The notes under the pieces: generated by a model | What the model was told of the DNA's origin: nothing | Database searches by the model: none | The model's input: the letters and a program-made list of their open reading frames with translations, nothing else | Part shown: positions 55,555 through 63,008 of the stretch, piece by piece | How the letters are laid out: every line of letters begins with the position of its first letter | How positions within the stretch are numbered: position 1 is the first letter of the stretch | Made by a program: the position numbers and the translations under genes | Source of the DNA: Acinetobacter pollinis | Lineage (GTDB): Bacteria > Pseudomonadota > Gammaproteobacteria > Pseudomonadales > Moraxellaceae | NCBI RefSeq assembly: GCF_015627175.1 | Contig: NZ_VTDQ01000002.1 | Span: 102,357 to 166,356 of the forward strand | Direction of reading: 5' to 3' | Length of the DNA stretch: 64,000 nt

Positions 55555-55762
55555 TTGTACTTGTAGCGCCAATTCATCAAAAAGCTAAAAACCGTAAAGA
55601 CTAGACTTAATAATGTAATTGAGATATCGATCTTTACCACAATATCGAGTTATGCAATAGCTGAAACAAGACTTGCACCTATTGTCGCAATTCCACCTGT
55701 GAGCATGGTTTATTGATCAAGATGGTGTTTGCTGTATCTACTGGTTGTTGTCGATATGTCAT
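55555..55762 (-). pseudogene. phage holin relic
   Basis: Starting at the ATG at 55762, MTYRQQPVDTANTILINK runs to a frameshift; the next frame gives MLTGGIATIGASLVSAIA, an in-frame TAA, then LDIVVKIDISITLLSLVFTV and FSFLMNWRYKYKED before the stop. A hydrophobic protein ending NWRYKYKED resembles HP1/P2-type class II holins, which end in a basic cytoplasmic tail. At least one frameshift and one nonsense change make it non-functional. Confidence 0.6.
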
Positions 55763-55797
55763 TCTTGCCTTTGATTTATGATTTTTAATAATAAAAA

Positions 55798-55816
55798 ACC
55801 CGCCTAATTAGCGGGT
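55798..55816 (-). terminator. terminator after the S74 tail gene
   Basis: ACCCGC/GCGGGT with a 7-nt loop followed by six T residues on the minus strand, 19 nt beyond the stop of the S74-domain gene and before the holin relic. Confidence 0.85.
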
Positions 55817-55834
55817 CAATTTTTATCATCTTAT

Positions 55835-56659
55835 TTATGATTTAAGTTTTGCTTTTATATCTGCAAGACATTTGCGCTGATAAGCCATTTCCAAAATCAT
55901 GCATTCATCATAGCGAACCATATAGACTTCACCAGCCTCTCTTTCTTCAACAGCCTGAACCTCAGGTGATGTTTGGTTACCATCTTGGTCATATGTTGCT
56001 TCTTTATATTCGACAGCTTGAATCGCATCCCATTTGTCATAGGTCAATAATCCATAGTCATTAAAATCTAGACCAGCACTATCGAATGCATCTTTGATGC
56101 GTTGAGCTATAACACCAAAATGAAATCGAGCATCACAACCCTTTTCTTGTACTGCAGCATTGAGTTTATACATTTGAAAGTTAACTTTAGACCATGCATC
56201 TAAAACGTTATCAGGAATATCTTGTATCTCTGTTTTATAGTTTTCATCAGATACAACTGTAACTGCATTCTGCATATACAGATTATTTATTGTATTTAAT
56301 GATGATCCGATATCGTAAGTTGCAGATTTATCAAAAATTATTGTACTATTTAATTGCTGACCTACACCATAAAGCCTATACCAAGGGATACTAATAGATG
56401 TGTTTGAAGCAGGAAATGCATGAGCATAAGAGTTGTAGAGAATACGCTTGTAAACATACCCTGTAGCTCTCTCTGTAAGCGTTTGCTCAATTTGTTGATT
56501 TCCTCTATCAAAGGATTTCACAACTAAGTGACAATCTCGACCACTTACTGGCGAATTAATATAAGTATTTGATGAAGACATAAAAAAATCTCCATCTATA
56601 GTGATCTTATTTAAATCGATATTTGGTAAGATTTTTTTCCCCCTAAATACAATAGTCAT
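55835..56659 (-). CDS. phage tail protein with C-terminal S74 intramolecular chaperone domain
   Basis: The 274-aa protein has a beta-rich N-terminal part and a C-terminal S74 peptidase (endosialidase chaperone) domain. SDENYK at residues 137-142 gives the Ser/Lys dyad with the five-residue spacing seen in endosialidase, followed by VLDAWSKVNFQMYKLN, RFHFGVIAQRIKDAF, DYGLLTYDKWD and a long C-terminal helix. Such domains trimerise a tail fibre and cut themselves off. It directly follows the tailspike gene, so it may complete the receptor-binding apparatus. Confidence 0.82.
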   Translation of the reverse strand: MTIVFRGKKILPNIDLNKITIDGDFFMSSSNTYINSPVSGRDCHLVVKSFDRGNQQIEQTLTERATGYVYKRILYNSYAHAFPASNTSISIPWYRLYGVGQQLNSTIIFDKSATYDIGSSLNTINNLYMQNAVTVVSDENYKTEIQDIPDNVLDAWSKVNFQMYKLNAAVQEKGCDARFHFGVIAQRIKDAFDSAGLDFNDYGLLTYDKWDAIQAVEYKEATYDQDGNQTSPEVQAVEEREAGEVYMVRYDECMILEMAYQRKCLADIKAKLKS

Positions 56660-58351
56660 TTACATTCCTCCAAAAAGGGTATCAATATTTGTATACTCAA
56701 TAATACCTAAACTTGCTTGCATACTTGAGCTAGTATTTATTGATGTCTGATATATATCTCCAACTACTTTTCCCATATCGCCACTAAATGAGTTTGCAGA
56801 AACATTTCTAAAATTTGATGATGCTGTTTTGTACATATTATTCACTTTAAAATCACCTGCAATATCTACATTATTAAGGCTTAATGCGCCAAAATAATTT
56901 AAGCTTAAATCACCACTCAGATCACAATCCGTTAAGTTTAAAGATTTATCTGCAAAAGTTGCGGATAAATCCATATTTTCAAATAATGACTGTGCTGCTG
57001 TTAATACACAATTTGTATTTCCGCCTTGTAGTAGGACATCTGAGTTAAAACGCCAAGTATTAGCATTCATTGTTGTATATTTATTTAAAATGCAAGCATA
57101 CCCATAGTTTTTGGTATAGCCAGTGATATTATTTGCCATAACAACACAAGACCCAGTAGCTTTACTAAAGTTTTTATAATCGAATACAGCTTCGCCGTCC
57201 TGACATGGATATTGCACACCATAGTTTGTAGCTAAAGCTACTTTTGAGTCTGCTGTTAAGCCTGGTCCAGACTCATGATGATGTTCTTGAAACCAAATTG
57301 GAGTAGCATTACTAATAATCACATCAGCAACAGCACGATAATTGTTTTCAAAATGACCACGATACGATTTAATGAAGTTGGTGGTATCACCAGTGTTTGT
57401 ACACATTAAGTGTAGTGGTGCATATGTCTGATATTCAATACTAAAGTTCCCATCCTTCTGATAGTCATTAATATTTGGTGACATACGCCCACAACGTGTA
57501 TATATAATCCGATCTAAGTTGGAATCAAAGACCCAATTACCGAGAATACCCGCTCCATACAATCCATCTAACTGCACATTTTCGATATGATGCCAGTGAT
57601 GGCGAAACATAAAAATTCCATGAATCGTTCCAAAATCAGTATCATCTTGATTTTTTGTGGTAATACTCAAATCTTTAACAATAAGATTTGCATACCCCCA
57701 AGTATCTTGTGTTGTTTGAGTTGCATTAGCAAACTCAATAGGATTAGTGGGCGCAAAATGGATAATTCCGAAATTCATGTATGTTAAATCTGTCTGAGAC
57801 TTACATCCTTTAAATATAATACTCGTACCATTTTTTGTTGTGCTTTGATATGGATAAGGAGGTTGTACAGTACCAAATATCTGTGTAGGAAAACTCTTAA
57901 GAAATACACCATTCGAATCTTTCATTTCTAACTCGGGATAATCATTATTTAACTTATCTCCCAACGATACACCCCCAAAAATTGGTCTATAAAGCTCTAT
58001 AATACCTGTAGGCAATCTTAGCTTTGGCGAAAAACCCTTAGCAATGATATTCTTTTGCGCTAAATATATAGCATCATCCCAGTTACCAATTTTGTTGTAA
58101 TAGTACTGAACTGGCTGTTCATTTTTAAAATCAAATATGGTATATGGCTCATCTTTTAACCATGCTTTTTGTGCTGCAGAATAATAATACTGTCCGTCAT
58201 CACTCACATAGACAAATCGTAGATCCCATGTATCTAATTTTGCTAGATCAGCAAATGTCCCTACCGTGGTAATCACTTTTTGATTAAATAGATTTTGAGT
58301 TGCTGCATCTGTGATATTTGTTTCAATATCTGATGTTACTTCATTAGTCAT
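56660..58351 (-). CDS. phage tailspike / capsule-depolymerase-like protein
   Basis: The 563-aa protein has a short helical N-terminus, a small barrel-like segment (TVGTFADLAKLDTWDLRFVY, then SDDGQYYYSAAQKAWLKDEP) and a long right-handed beta-helix-like region rich in Asn/Gly turns and regularly spaced aliphatic residues, the build of tailspikes that degrade bacterial capsule. HHWHHIENVQLDGLYGAGIL resembles pectate-lyase-like spikes. The ATG overlaps nothing; the S74 gene starts one base after its stop. No catalytic residues can be assigned by eye. Confidence 0.75.
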   Translation of the reverse strand: MTNEVTSDIETNITDAATQNLFNQKVITTVGTFADLAKLDTWDLRFVYVSDDGQYYYSAAQKAWLKDEPYTIFDFKNEQPVQYYYNKIGNWDDAIYLAQKNIIAKGFSPKLRLPTGIIELYRPIFGGVSLGDKLNNDYPELEMKDSNGVFLKSFPTQIFGTVQPPYPYQSTTKNGTSIIFKGCKSQTDLTYMNFGIIHFAPTNPIEFANATQTTQDTWGYANLIVKDLSITTKNQDDTDFGTIHGIFMFRHHWHHIENVQLDGLYGAGILGNWVFDSNLDRIIYTRCGRMSPNINDYQKDGNFSIEYQTYAPLHLMCTNTGDTTNFIKSYRGHFENNYRAVADVIISNATPIWFQEHHHESGPGLTADSKVALATNYGVQYPCQDGEAVFDYKNFSKATGSCVVMANNITGYTKNYGYACILNKYTTMNANTWRFNSDVLLQGGNTNCVLTAAQSLFENMDLSATFADKSLNLTDCDLSGDLSLNYFGALSLNNVDIAGDFKVNNMYKTASSNFRNVSANSFSGDMGKVVGDIYQTSINTSSSMQASLGIIEYTNIDTLFGGM

Positions 58352-58551
58352 TTTGAAGCCCTTAGGTATAGTTATAGAGAGAAATTTTCTCTCATTTAAA
58401 CTATCAGCCTTTTTATAATCAAAATATCAATTAAAGTTGTGCTATACGCTCCACAACTCCCTAAAATAGAACTTTCAAAGCACTTGATTGAATACTTTCT
58501 TAAATTTTTGACATAAAAGAACTGCTAGATGCAGTATTTATATTTTTCTAA

Positions 58552-58704
58552 TTAAGATCCACTCAGATCATCTTTAATTAAGCCTCCTTTGCCGTGTGTT
58601 GGATCAGATACATTGTATTGTAGTACATGCTGTAATGCTGAACGTGCAGCATTCCCTGAGCCATCATTGGCATTTGCTCCAATATTTACTGTTTTCTTCG
58701 CCAT
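58552..58704 (-). CDS. truncated phage tail protein fragment
   Basis: The 50-aa product MAKKTVNIGANANDGSGNAA carries the IGxxANDGtGd motif found at the N-terminus of phage tail-fibre/tailspike proteins, where it attaches the fibre to the tail. The rest of such a protein is missing, so this is probably a cut-down remnant or a start domain separated from the spike gene 200 bp downstream. GGGAGTCG-type ribosome site is present. It sits between the minor tail relic and the tailspike gene. Confidence 0.55.
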   Translation of the reverse strand: MAKKTVNIGANANDGSGNAARSALQHVLQYNVSDPTHGKGGLIKDDLSGS

Positions 58705-58763
58705 ATCGACTCCCAAATTTAGGCATAAAAAAAGCACCTTTCGGTGCATTGATTGATTTTATT

Positions 58764-59110
58764 TTAAAACCGCTGTTTAAATGTGGTTGAGATTCGCCAA
58801 ACACTATCGCCTAAGCATGTCGGTGTATAACTAGTATATGTTTTAACTTAGACAGTGCAGCAATCTAAAGATGACTCCTATAAAAATGAGTCTAGTCTGC
58901 CCCTTTGTGGTCATCAAAGAGCGTCTTAACCGCTAAGACTTCATCTTTTAACGTGGTTCGTTGATAACTCCACTACCCTTTTCAGCTATTGATTCCGACT
59001 GTAGTATGTTGTTTATATCCATCACCAAACCCATTAGACAGTACGTTAAAGATTTGGGTATTTGAGTTTCTATCTAAATCAGATTTGAATGTGAATTGTC
59101 TATCACTCAT
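58764..59110 (-). pseudogene. phage minor tail protein M relic (lambda gpM-like)
   Basis: MSDRQFTFKSDLDRNSNTQI at the ATG at 59110, then FNVLSNGFGDGYKQHTTVGI and a stop; after frame changes VKTLFDDHKGADS and finally LGDSVWRISTTFKQRF before TAA. The FGDGY-GIN opening and TTFKQRF end correspond to the phage minor tail family (gpM). Several stops and frameshifts make it a pseudogene. It lies one gene upstream of the tailspike, as expected for a siphoviral tail operon. Confidence 0.7.
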
Positions 59111-59173
59111 CGTTTTTACCCGTAAAAACTACCCGAAGGTGATCTTTAATTTGGCTTGGGCGACAAAGAGAAA

Positions 59174-59204
59174 TCCTACTCTGTCAGATCAATGACATAA
59201 GTAG
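59174..59204. repeat. dyad repeat, copy A
   Basis: TCCTACTCTGTCAGATCAAT followed by GACATAAGTAG forms an imperfect inverted repeat (CTACT/AGTAG with inner TGTCA/TGACA). A copy with about 27 of 31 matching bases lies at 60374. Both stand just beyond the stop codon of a minus-strand hypothetical gene. Confidence 0.65.
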
Positions 59205-59225
59205 AGTTTATTGGTTTTAACTAAT

Positions 59226-59642
59226 TTAGTTAAAAAGATTTTGCCAATTTGTTGGTAAGAACTGCCAATCTTTCTTTTCTATTTTTCCAGAAGAAATAAG
59301 ATTAATATTTTCTGCAACTAAAATTAATTCTATTGATGAATCATTAAATATAAAATTAAATGTGAATTTATCATCTAGCAATTTTTCAATAATTATATCA
59401 GTAATAAAGAACTGCCCATTGGATAAGTCATTATCAATACTTAACCTATTGATTGAAGAACACTCAAATACCACGAGTGCTTTTTCAAGTGAATATAATT
59501 CACTATTGAAATCGTAATCAGAAAAGATTTGCACATATAGAATTAAATTTGAATCCATTGTATTTGGGTTTATATCTATAAGAAAACCAAACAGTCTTGC
59601 ATCATGTAACTGAGAAATAATTTTTTCAAACTTATCTATCAT
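59226..59642 (-). CDS. hypothetical acidic protein, 138 aa (immunity-like)
   Basis: The intact frame encodes a cytoplasmic-looking acidic protein (MIDKFEKIISQLHDARLFGF at its start) with alternating hydrophobic strands and no known motif; the pattern of a small alpha/beta protein rich in Asp, Glu and Asn is common among immunity proteins. It is preserved amid broken phage genes and is followed by repeat copy A. The function is inferred only from context. Confidence 0.55.
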   Translation of the reverse strand: MIDKFEKIISQLHDARLFGFLIDINPNTMDSNLILYVQIFSDYDFNSELYSLEKALVVFECSSINRLSIDNDLSNGQFFITDIIIEKLLDDKFTFNFIFNDSSIELILVAENINLISSGKIEKKDWQFLPTNWQNLFN

Positions 59643-59702
59643 AAAGGAATTTCACAATATAGGAATAAAATCTTAACTAACTTATATGATTATTAAATAG
59701 AG

Positions 59703-60329
59703 CTATTCAGGTTTGAATGATTGAATTTTATTTAAAGTGGTTTGAATATCCTCTTTATCAAACTCATCAATAGTATCTAAACTTATTAAATACTTCAAAA
59801 AAGCAATTAATATAATAAATTGTTTTTTACTAAAAGAACTTAATAAATAACTAATGTTATCTTCGTCTCCAAGTTGCAATACAGCTAACCACCGATCAAA
59901 ACCAAGTCCGTTGTATACACCTTCAGAGTTACATAGTTTATGAAGCATCATGGATGGTGTATAAAATAAATACGCCTGAGGTTTTAAAAAGAAAAAAACC
60001 ATTCCATACGCTTCTAAGTACTCGTAGGGTATATCTAATGGATTGGGGAATCTATTAAGTATTTTCCTTTTTTCTTTAATAGCTTTAATAGCTTTAATAG
60101 CTTTAATAGCTTCTTCAATTTCTTCAGGTAACCACCAACTATGTTTTGTCATTTCATCAATTTCTTTTTTATCCCACTCTTCTTGAGATGTAGGATATGA
60201 AATCCATGATTCATCAAAATGGCAATGACTTGTATCATAATAATCCTCTTCAACAAGGGTGTAGTCATTACCTAAAGTGATGTCCTTAAACTCTTTTCTT
60301 ATTTGAGTTAATAAAATTTCTTTATCCAT
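59703..60329 (-). CDS. hypothetical protein, 208 aa, DUF6714-like, with AIK repeats (immunity-like)
   Basis: The intact frame encodes an acidic protein with tandem AIK repeats near residue 75 (four 9-bp units). EEDYYDTSHCHFDESW and IPYEYLEAYGMVFFFLKPQA parallel the neighbouring 60416 product, so the two are paralogues. The pattern of a shared helical domain with conserved Trp/Tyr/Pro resembles the DUF6714 family. No signal peptide. It may protect against a toxin acting in the cytoplasm; this is inference. Confidence 0.55.
   Translation of the reverse strand: MDKEILLTQIRKEFKDITLGNDYTLVEEDYYDTSHCHFDESWISYPTSQEEWDKKEIDEMTKHSWWLPEEIEEAIKAIKAIKAIKEKRKILNRFPNPLDIPYEYLEAYGMVFFFLKPQAYLFYTPSMMLHKLCNSEGVYNGLGFDRWLAVLQLGDEDNISYLLSSFSKKQFIILIAFLKYLISLDTIDEFDKEDIQTTLNKIQSFKPE
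60074..60109. repeat. four tandem 9-bp repeats inside the 59703 gene
   Basis: The unit CTTTAATAG occurs four times head to tail and encodes Ala-Ile-Lys repeats on the minus strand. Being a multiple of three, copy-number change would keep the frame. Confidence 0.85.
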
Positions 60330-60373
60330 AAAATTATCTAACCATTGGTTCCAAATTTATTAGAATCTCTAAG

Positions 60374-60403
60374 TCCTACTAGTCAGATAAGTGACATAAG
60401 TAG
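60374..60403. repeat. dyad repeat, copy B
   Basis: TCCTACTAGTCAGATAAGTG followed by ACATAAGTAG differs from copy A by a few bases and one short gap. It lies 12 nt beyond the stop codon of the 60416 gene. The dyad could act as a terminator without a T-run or as a recombination/REP-like element. Confidence 0.65.
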
Positions 60404-60415
60404 GGGACATTTAAT

Positions 60416-60940
60416 TTAAACAATCCATGAGAAATCTCTCTTGATATATTCACTTATGAATAATCTAATTAATCTTTTTTGATCCCTATTAAAAATATGG
60501 CTGTCAATGTCCCATCGAAACTCTAGTCTGTAAATAAAGTGGTCTATGAAAGTATTATTTTTTTCTGGCTCGAGTAAAACGAAATAGATTGCGGAAGAAA
60601 GAAAAAACTTAAAACCTTCTGAATCTAAATAACTGCATGAGTCACCAAAATAATATAAATACTCGTAACTTACATTTTCCCATGTTGTTATATTTTCACT
60701 TGGTCTACTACGTGAAATACAGGCTGTAATACTAGCTTTTTTATAAAAATCAGGGTAATCCATATTATATGCTAAAATTAAATCTTCGGCAGAAAGGTTT
60801 ATTGCAGACAAATACTCATCATCTATCTCATCAAAATACCTATAGTGAGTATCATAAAAATCACATTCAAGTAATGAACGATGATTACCCAACTCTTTTA
60901 GAGGGAATATGTCTTGAATAAATTTTAATTTTAAACCCAT
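60416..60940 (-). CDS. hypothetical protein, 174 aa, paralogue of the 59703 product (immunity-like)
   Basis: The ATG at 60940 is preferred over a GTG four codons earlier, whose GTGAGA can act as its ribosome site. The product shares with the 59703 protein the segments CDFYDTHYRYFDE and VSYEYLYYFGDSCSYLDSEG and a similar helical tail. It has no signal peptide. The pair, followed by repeat B, looks like a duplicated immunity gene in the prophage remnant. Confidence 0.55.
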   Translation of the reverse strand: MGLKLKFIQDIFPLKELGNHRSLLECDFYDTHYRYFDEIDDEYLSAINLSAEDLILAYNMDYPDFYKKASITACISRSRPSENITTWENVSYEYLYYFGDSCSYLDSEGFKFFLSSAIYFVLLEPEKNNTFIDHFIYRLEFRWDIDSHIFNRDQKRLIRLFISEYIKRDFSWIV

Positions 60941-61040
60941 ACTATTTCTCACAATAACTTAAAGCTATTCTATCCTCTTTAAGTCGGTCTGTATGATTTA
61001 CATCTGGTGGTAACTCACAAGAGTTTTCTTTTTTCTTGCA

Positions 61041-61237
61041 TTAATTGATGGTTGATTGTCTAGTCTTATCTTCATTATTGAGGTTATAGTTATAATTAGG
61101 TTGTCCAGTATTCAGATTATGAGAACCACGAATATACCTCTATCTACTGGTGATTGGTACACGATTCCTGTCAAAGCAGTTAAGGCAGTAGCTCGCTGTC
61201 TTTTAGCGAGATCAGATTCGATTATCTTTGAATTCAC
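61041..61237 (-). pseudogene. phage gp10/neck-type protein relic
   Basis: From about 61237, VNSKIIESDLAKRQRATALT leads to ALTGIVYQSPVDRG; after a one-base shift IRGSHNLNTGQPNYNYNLNN and EDKTRQSTIN end at a TAA. The SPVDTGRFRGS...W-type motif is characteristic of HK97 gp10-like/neck proteins that join head and tail. One frameshift and missing N-terminus make it a relic. It is in proper order upstream of the tail genes. Confidence 0.6.
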
Positions 61238-61280
61238 TCGGATCTAATGTCAAATCTATAGAGTAATCCTCCTATCAAGA

Positions 61281-61553
61281 TCAAGATAGTAAACCCTTAA
61301 TAGTCAGAGGCTTTAATCGCCATCCTGTACCATATTTGGCATCTAAATTTTTCTTAATACAATGCAGACACTCTCGAAAAGTTTGATCATCAAAAACCGT
61401 TACATTTGCTCCAGAAGTCACAGATACAAAAAAATTACATTTATTTGTGCAATGGTTATTTACGCACAAAAAACTCCCCTTATTGATATCGTGACCTAAA
61501 TCACCAAAACTATTAACTAATACTACTTGTACAATAAATTTATTCGTATTCAT
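61281..61553 (-). CDS. hypothetical protein, 90 aa
   Basis: The intact frame encodes a small protein starting MNTNKFIVQVVLVNSFGDLG with four or five cysteines (CVNNHCTNKCNFF and ECLHCIKKN), a pattern that could bind metal or form disulfides. No signal peptide is evident. It sits between two phage-gene relics and has AGAAG upstream. The function is unknown. Confidence 0.5.
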   Translation of the reverse strand: MNTNKFIVQVVLVNSFGDLGHDINKGSFLCVNNHCTNKCNFFVSVTSGANVTVFDDQTFRECLHCIKKNLDAKYGTGWRLKPLTIKGLLS

Positions 61554-61621
61554 TAGAAATCTTCTTTATTATTTGTTTTTTATGTACTAGTTAATCATCT
61601 ATAGCATGGTTTCCTTAAATT

Positions 61622-61964
61622 TTAAACTCTCCTCAACTGAACTTTCCAAATACTGTCAGTTGGGTCAGCACCAATATTGATGGTCTTAAAAATATCCCTT
61701 ACTGGTTACCCAAATATCGTTTATTTGAATTTTGCAGAAGTATAGCCTTTGCATCATCTGCCTGATAATCACTTAGTTTAACTAAGTCTTTTTGATACAA
61801 ACCAAACAATACCTCATGCCCTTGATACGTTATGGTTTGCTCATCTTAGTAACAGGATTATATTTGCCTGAATACGTAACTTTTGAACAGGTAAAAATAT
61901 TTACGGTATCAGCCAAATCATCATTAAAAGCTTCTGTCAATTCTTGTTGTAGTTCATCACGCAT
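61622..61964 (-). pseudogene. phage head-tail joining protein relic
   Basis: MRDELQQELTEAFNDDLADT followed by VNIFTCSKVTYSGKYNPVTK begins at the ATG at 61964; after frame changes YQGHEVLFGLYQKDLVKLSD and, at the end, TINIGADPTDSIWKVQLRRV before TAA. The pieces read as one phage head-tail attachment-type protein broken by a stop and frameshifts. It abuts the terminase small-subunit relic with no gap, which marks a deletion junction. Confidence 0.5.
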
Positions 61965-61969
61965 ATCAA

Positions 61970-62102
61970 TTTCTTGTTATTAGCAGAGTAAACATTGGCT
62001 ATCTTTTCGCTATACCCTGCTCGAATCGCTGCTTGTGCTGCATTCACATCTATCAGATACTCATCGACAAACTTTTGCTTTTTTAGGTGTGAGATTCGCC
62101 AT
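61970..62102 (-). pseudogene. phage terminase small subunit relic
   Basis: MANLTPKKAK at the ATG at 62102, then, after a +1 slip in a six-A run, FVDEYLIDVNAAQAAIRAGY and SEKIANVYSANNKKL. LTPKQ-KFV-EYL-D-NAAQAAIRAGYS is the helix-turn-helix start of terminase_2-type small subunits. Only ~45 codons remain, cut off at the next relic, so the large subunit, portal and capsid genes have been deleted. Confidence 0.65.
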
Positions 62103-62154
62103 AGTTTTCTCAAAAATTAGGTGTAAAAAACTACCCGAAGGTGGCTAATAGGAT

Positions 62155-62526
62155 TTATTGCTGTAACGTAATAGTTGGATCTTCCAAACTCAATATTTGC
62201 CACACCTCAGTATCTGTCAATAGAATAAAATGATCATATCCACCTTTGCGAATATCGCAACATTGCCAATTAAACCAATCTATTAAGTCAGATTCAGTGG
62301 CCTTGAAAAGCCAAGTTTCTTGATCTAGTTCTTGCTCCTGCAATATCTTTACTCCGAAGTTTTGGTGGGTTATTTTTCTTAATAGGCGTGGATATTCAAA
62401 ATTTACTATTTTCGTATATTCTTTAAACTTACATTTAAAGGTATGCCCTGCTTCATCAGAAATAACTTGGGTAGTTTGTGGTAAATCATTTTTGTTACAT
62501 GACTCAAGCTTTATCCACGGTTTCAT
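62155..62526 (-). CDS. hypothetical protein, 123 aa (paralogous pair, downstream member)
   Basis: The intact frame starts inside the stop of its upstream neighbour (4-nt overlap), so the two are coupled. SDLIDWFNWQCCDIRKGGYD and HFILLTDTEVWQILS correspond to STLIDWFNEQTNDIYKGQLK and HFFIYTENEMVEVLS in the neighbour. The common core is an alpha/beta domain with conserved Trp and Phe. No motif is recognised; size and duplication are typical of immunity genes. Confidence 0.55.
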   Translation of the reverse strand: MKPWIKLESCNKNDLPQTTQVISDEAGHTFKCKFKEYTKIVNFEYPRLLRKITHQNFGVKILQEQELDQETWLFKATESDLIDWFNWQCCDIRKGGYDHFILLTDTEVWQILSLEDPTITLQQ

Positions 62527-62951
62527 TGAGCTTCCTTATATACTTCAAAATCATTATCAGCATAATCACTAAAACTTATTTCAGGTTCAAATTGACTAAG
62601 TACTTCAACCATTTCATTTTCGGTATAAATGAAAAAGTGTTTTAATTGACCCTTGTAGATATCATTCGTTTGCTCATTAAACCAATCGATCAAAGTTGAA
62701 TCATCATAAGCATAGAACCAGTATCTTAATCGCACATCCGTATTAGGATCATCATCCTTATCTTCTCCATGCTGTTGAAGTGCATCCCCTTCATCAATAA
62801 TATTAAAGTATAAGCTATCTTTGAAATGCACAGTCTGAGTAATTTGAACAGAATAACGACTAACAGTTAAGCCATTCTTATCAAATGTAAATCCATCTAT
62901 AAAAGAGTTATAGGGATTTAAACAGGGCTCTTTTCGAATACAATTAACCAC
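62523..62951 (-). CDS. hypothetical protein, 142 aa (paralogous pair, upstream member)
   Basis: The GTG at 62951 is used, with GATGGAAA upstream. The product starts (V)VNCIRKEPCLNPYNSFIDGF and shares the C-terminal domain of the downstream 123-aa protein (STLIDWFNEQTNDIYKGQLK). No signal peptide or membrane helix. The pair is intact although it lies between the NinB and terminase relics, which suggests selection for its function. Confidence 0.55.
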   Translation of the reverse strand: MVNCIRKEPCLNPYNSFIDGFTFDKNGLTVSRYSVQITQTVHFKDSLYFNIIDEGDALQQHGEDKDDDPNTDVRLRYWFYAYDDSTLIDWFNEQTNDIYKGQLKHFFIYTENEMVEVLSQFEPEISFSDYADNDFEVYKEAQ

Positions 62952-63008
62952 TTTCCATCAACCTTTTTAATTATTAAAAGGTATTTTGTATTATTTTTTA
63001 CTTTAAGT

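Noticed and set aside
58989..59195. 68-codon plus-strand frame over the minor tail relic
   Set aside because: Antisense to the minor tail M relic and overlaps repeat copy A.
61056..61247. 63-codon plus-strand frame opposite the neck-protein relic
   Set aside because: It is the antisense shadow of the gp10-like relic and has no ribosome site.
61792..61983. 63-codon plus-strand frame across the head-tail relic
   Set aside because: It lies opposite a recognisable phage relic on the minus strand and has no independent support.
62120..62145. Possible third copy of the island repeat near the ACTACCCGAAGGTGG motif
   Set aside because: The short motif also occurs near 59130 and as part of a true terminator at 54683, but it does not match the 31-bp dyad.
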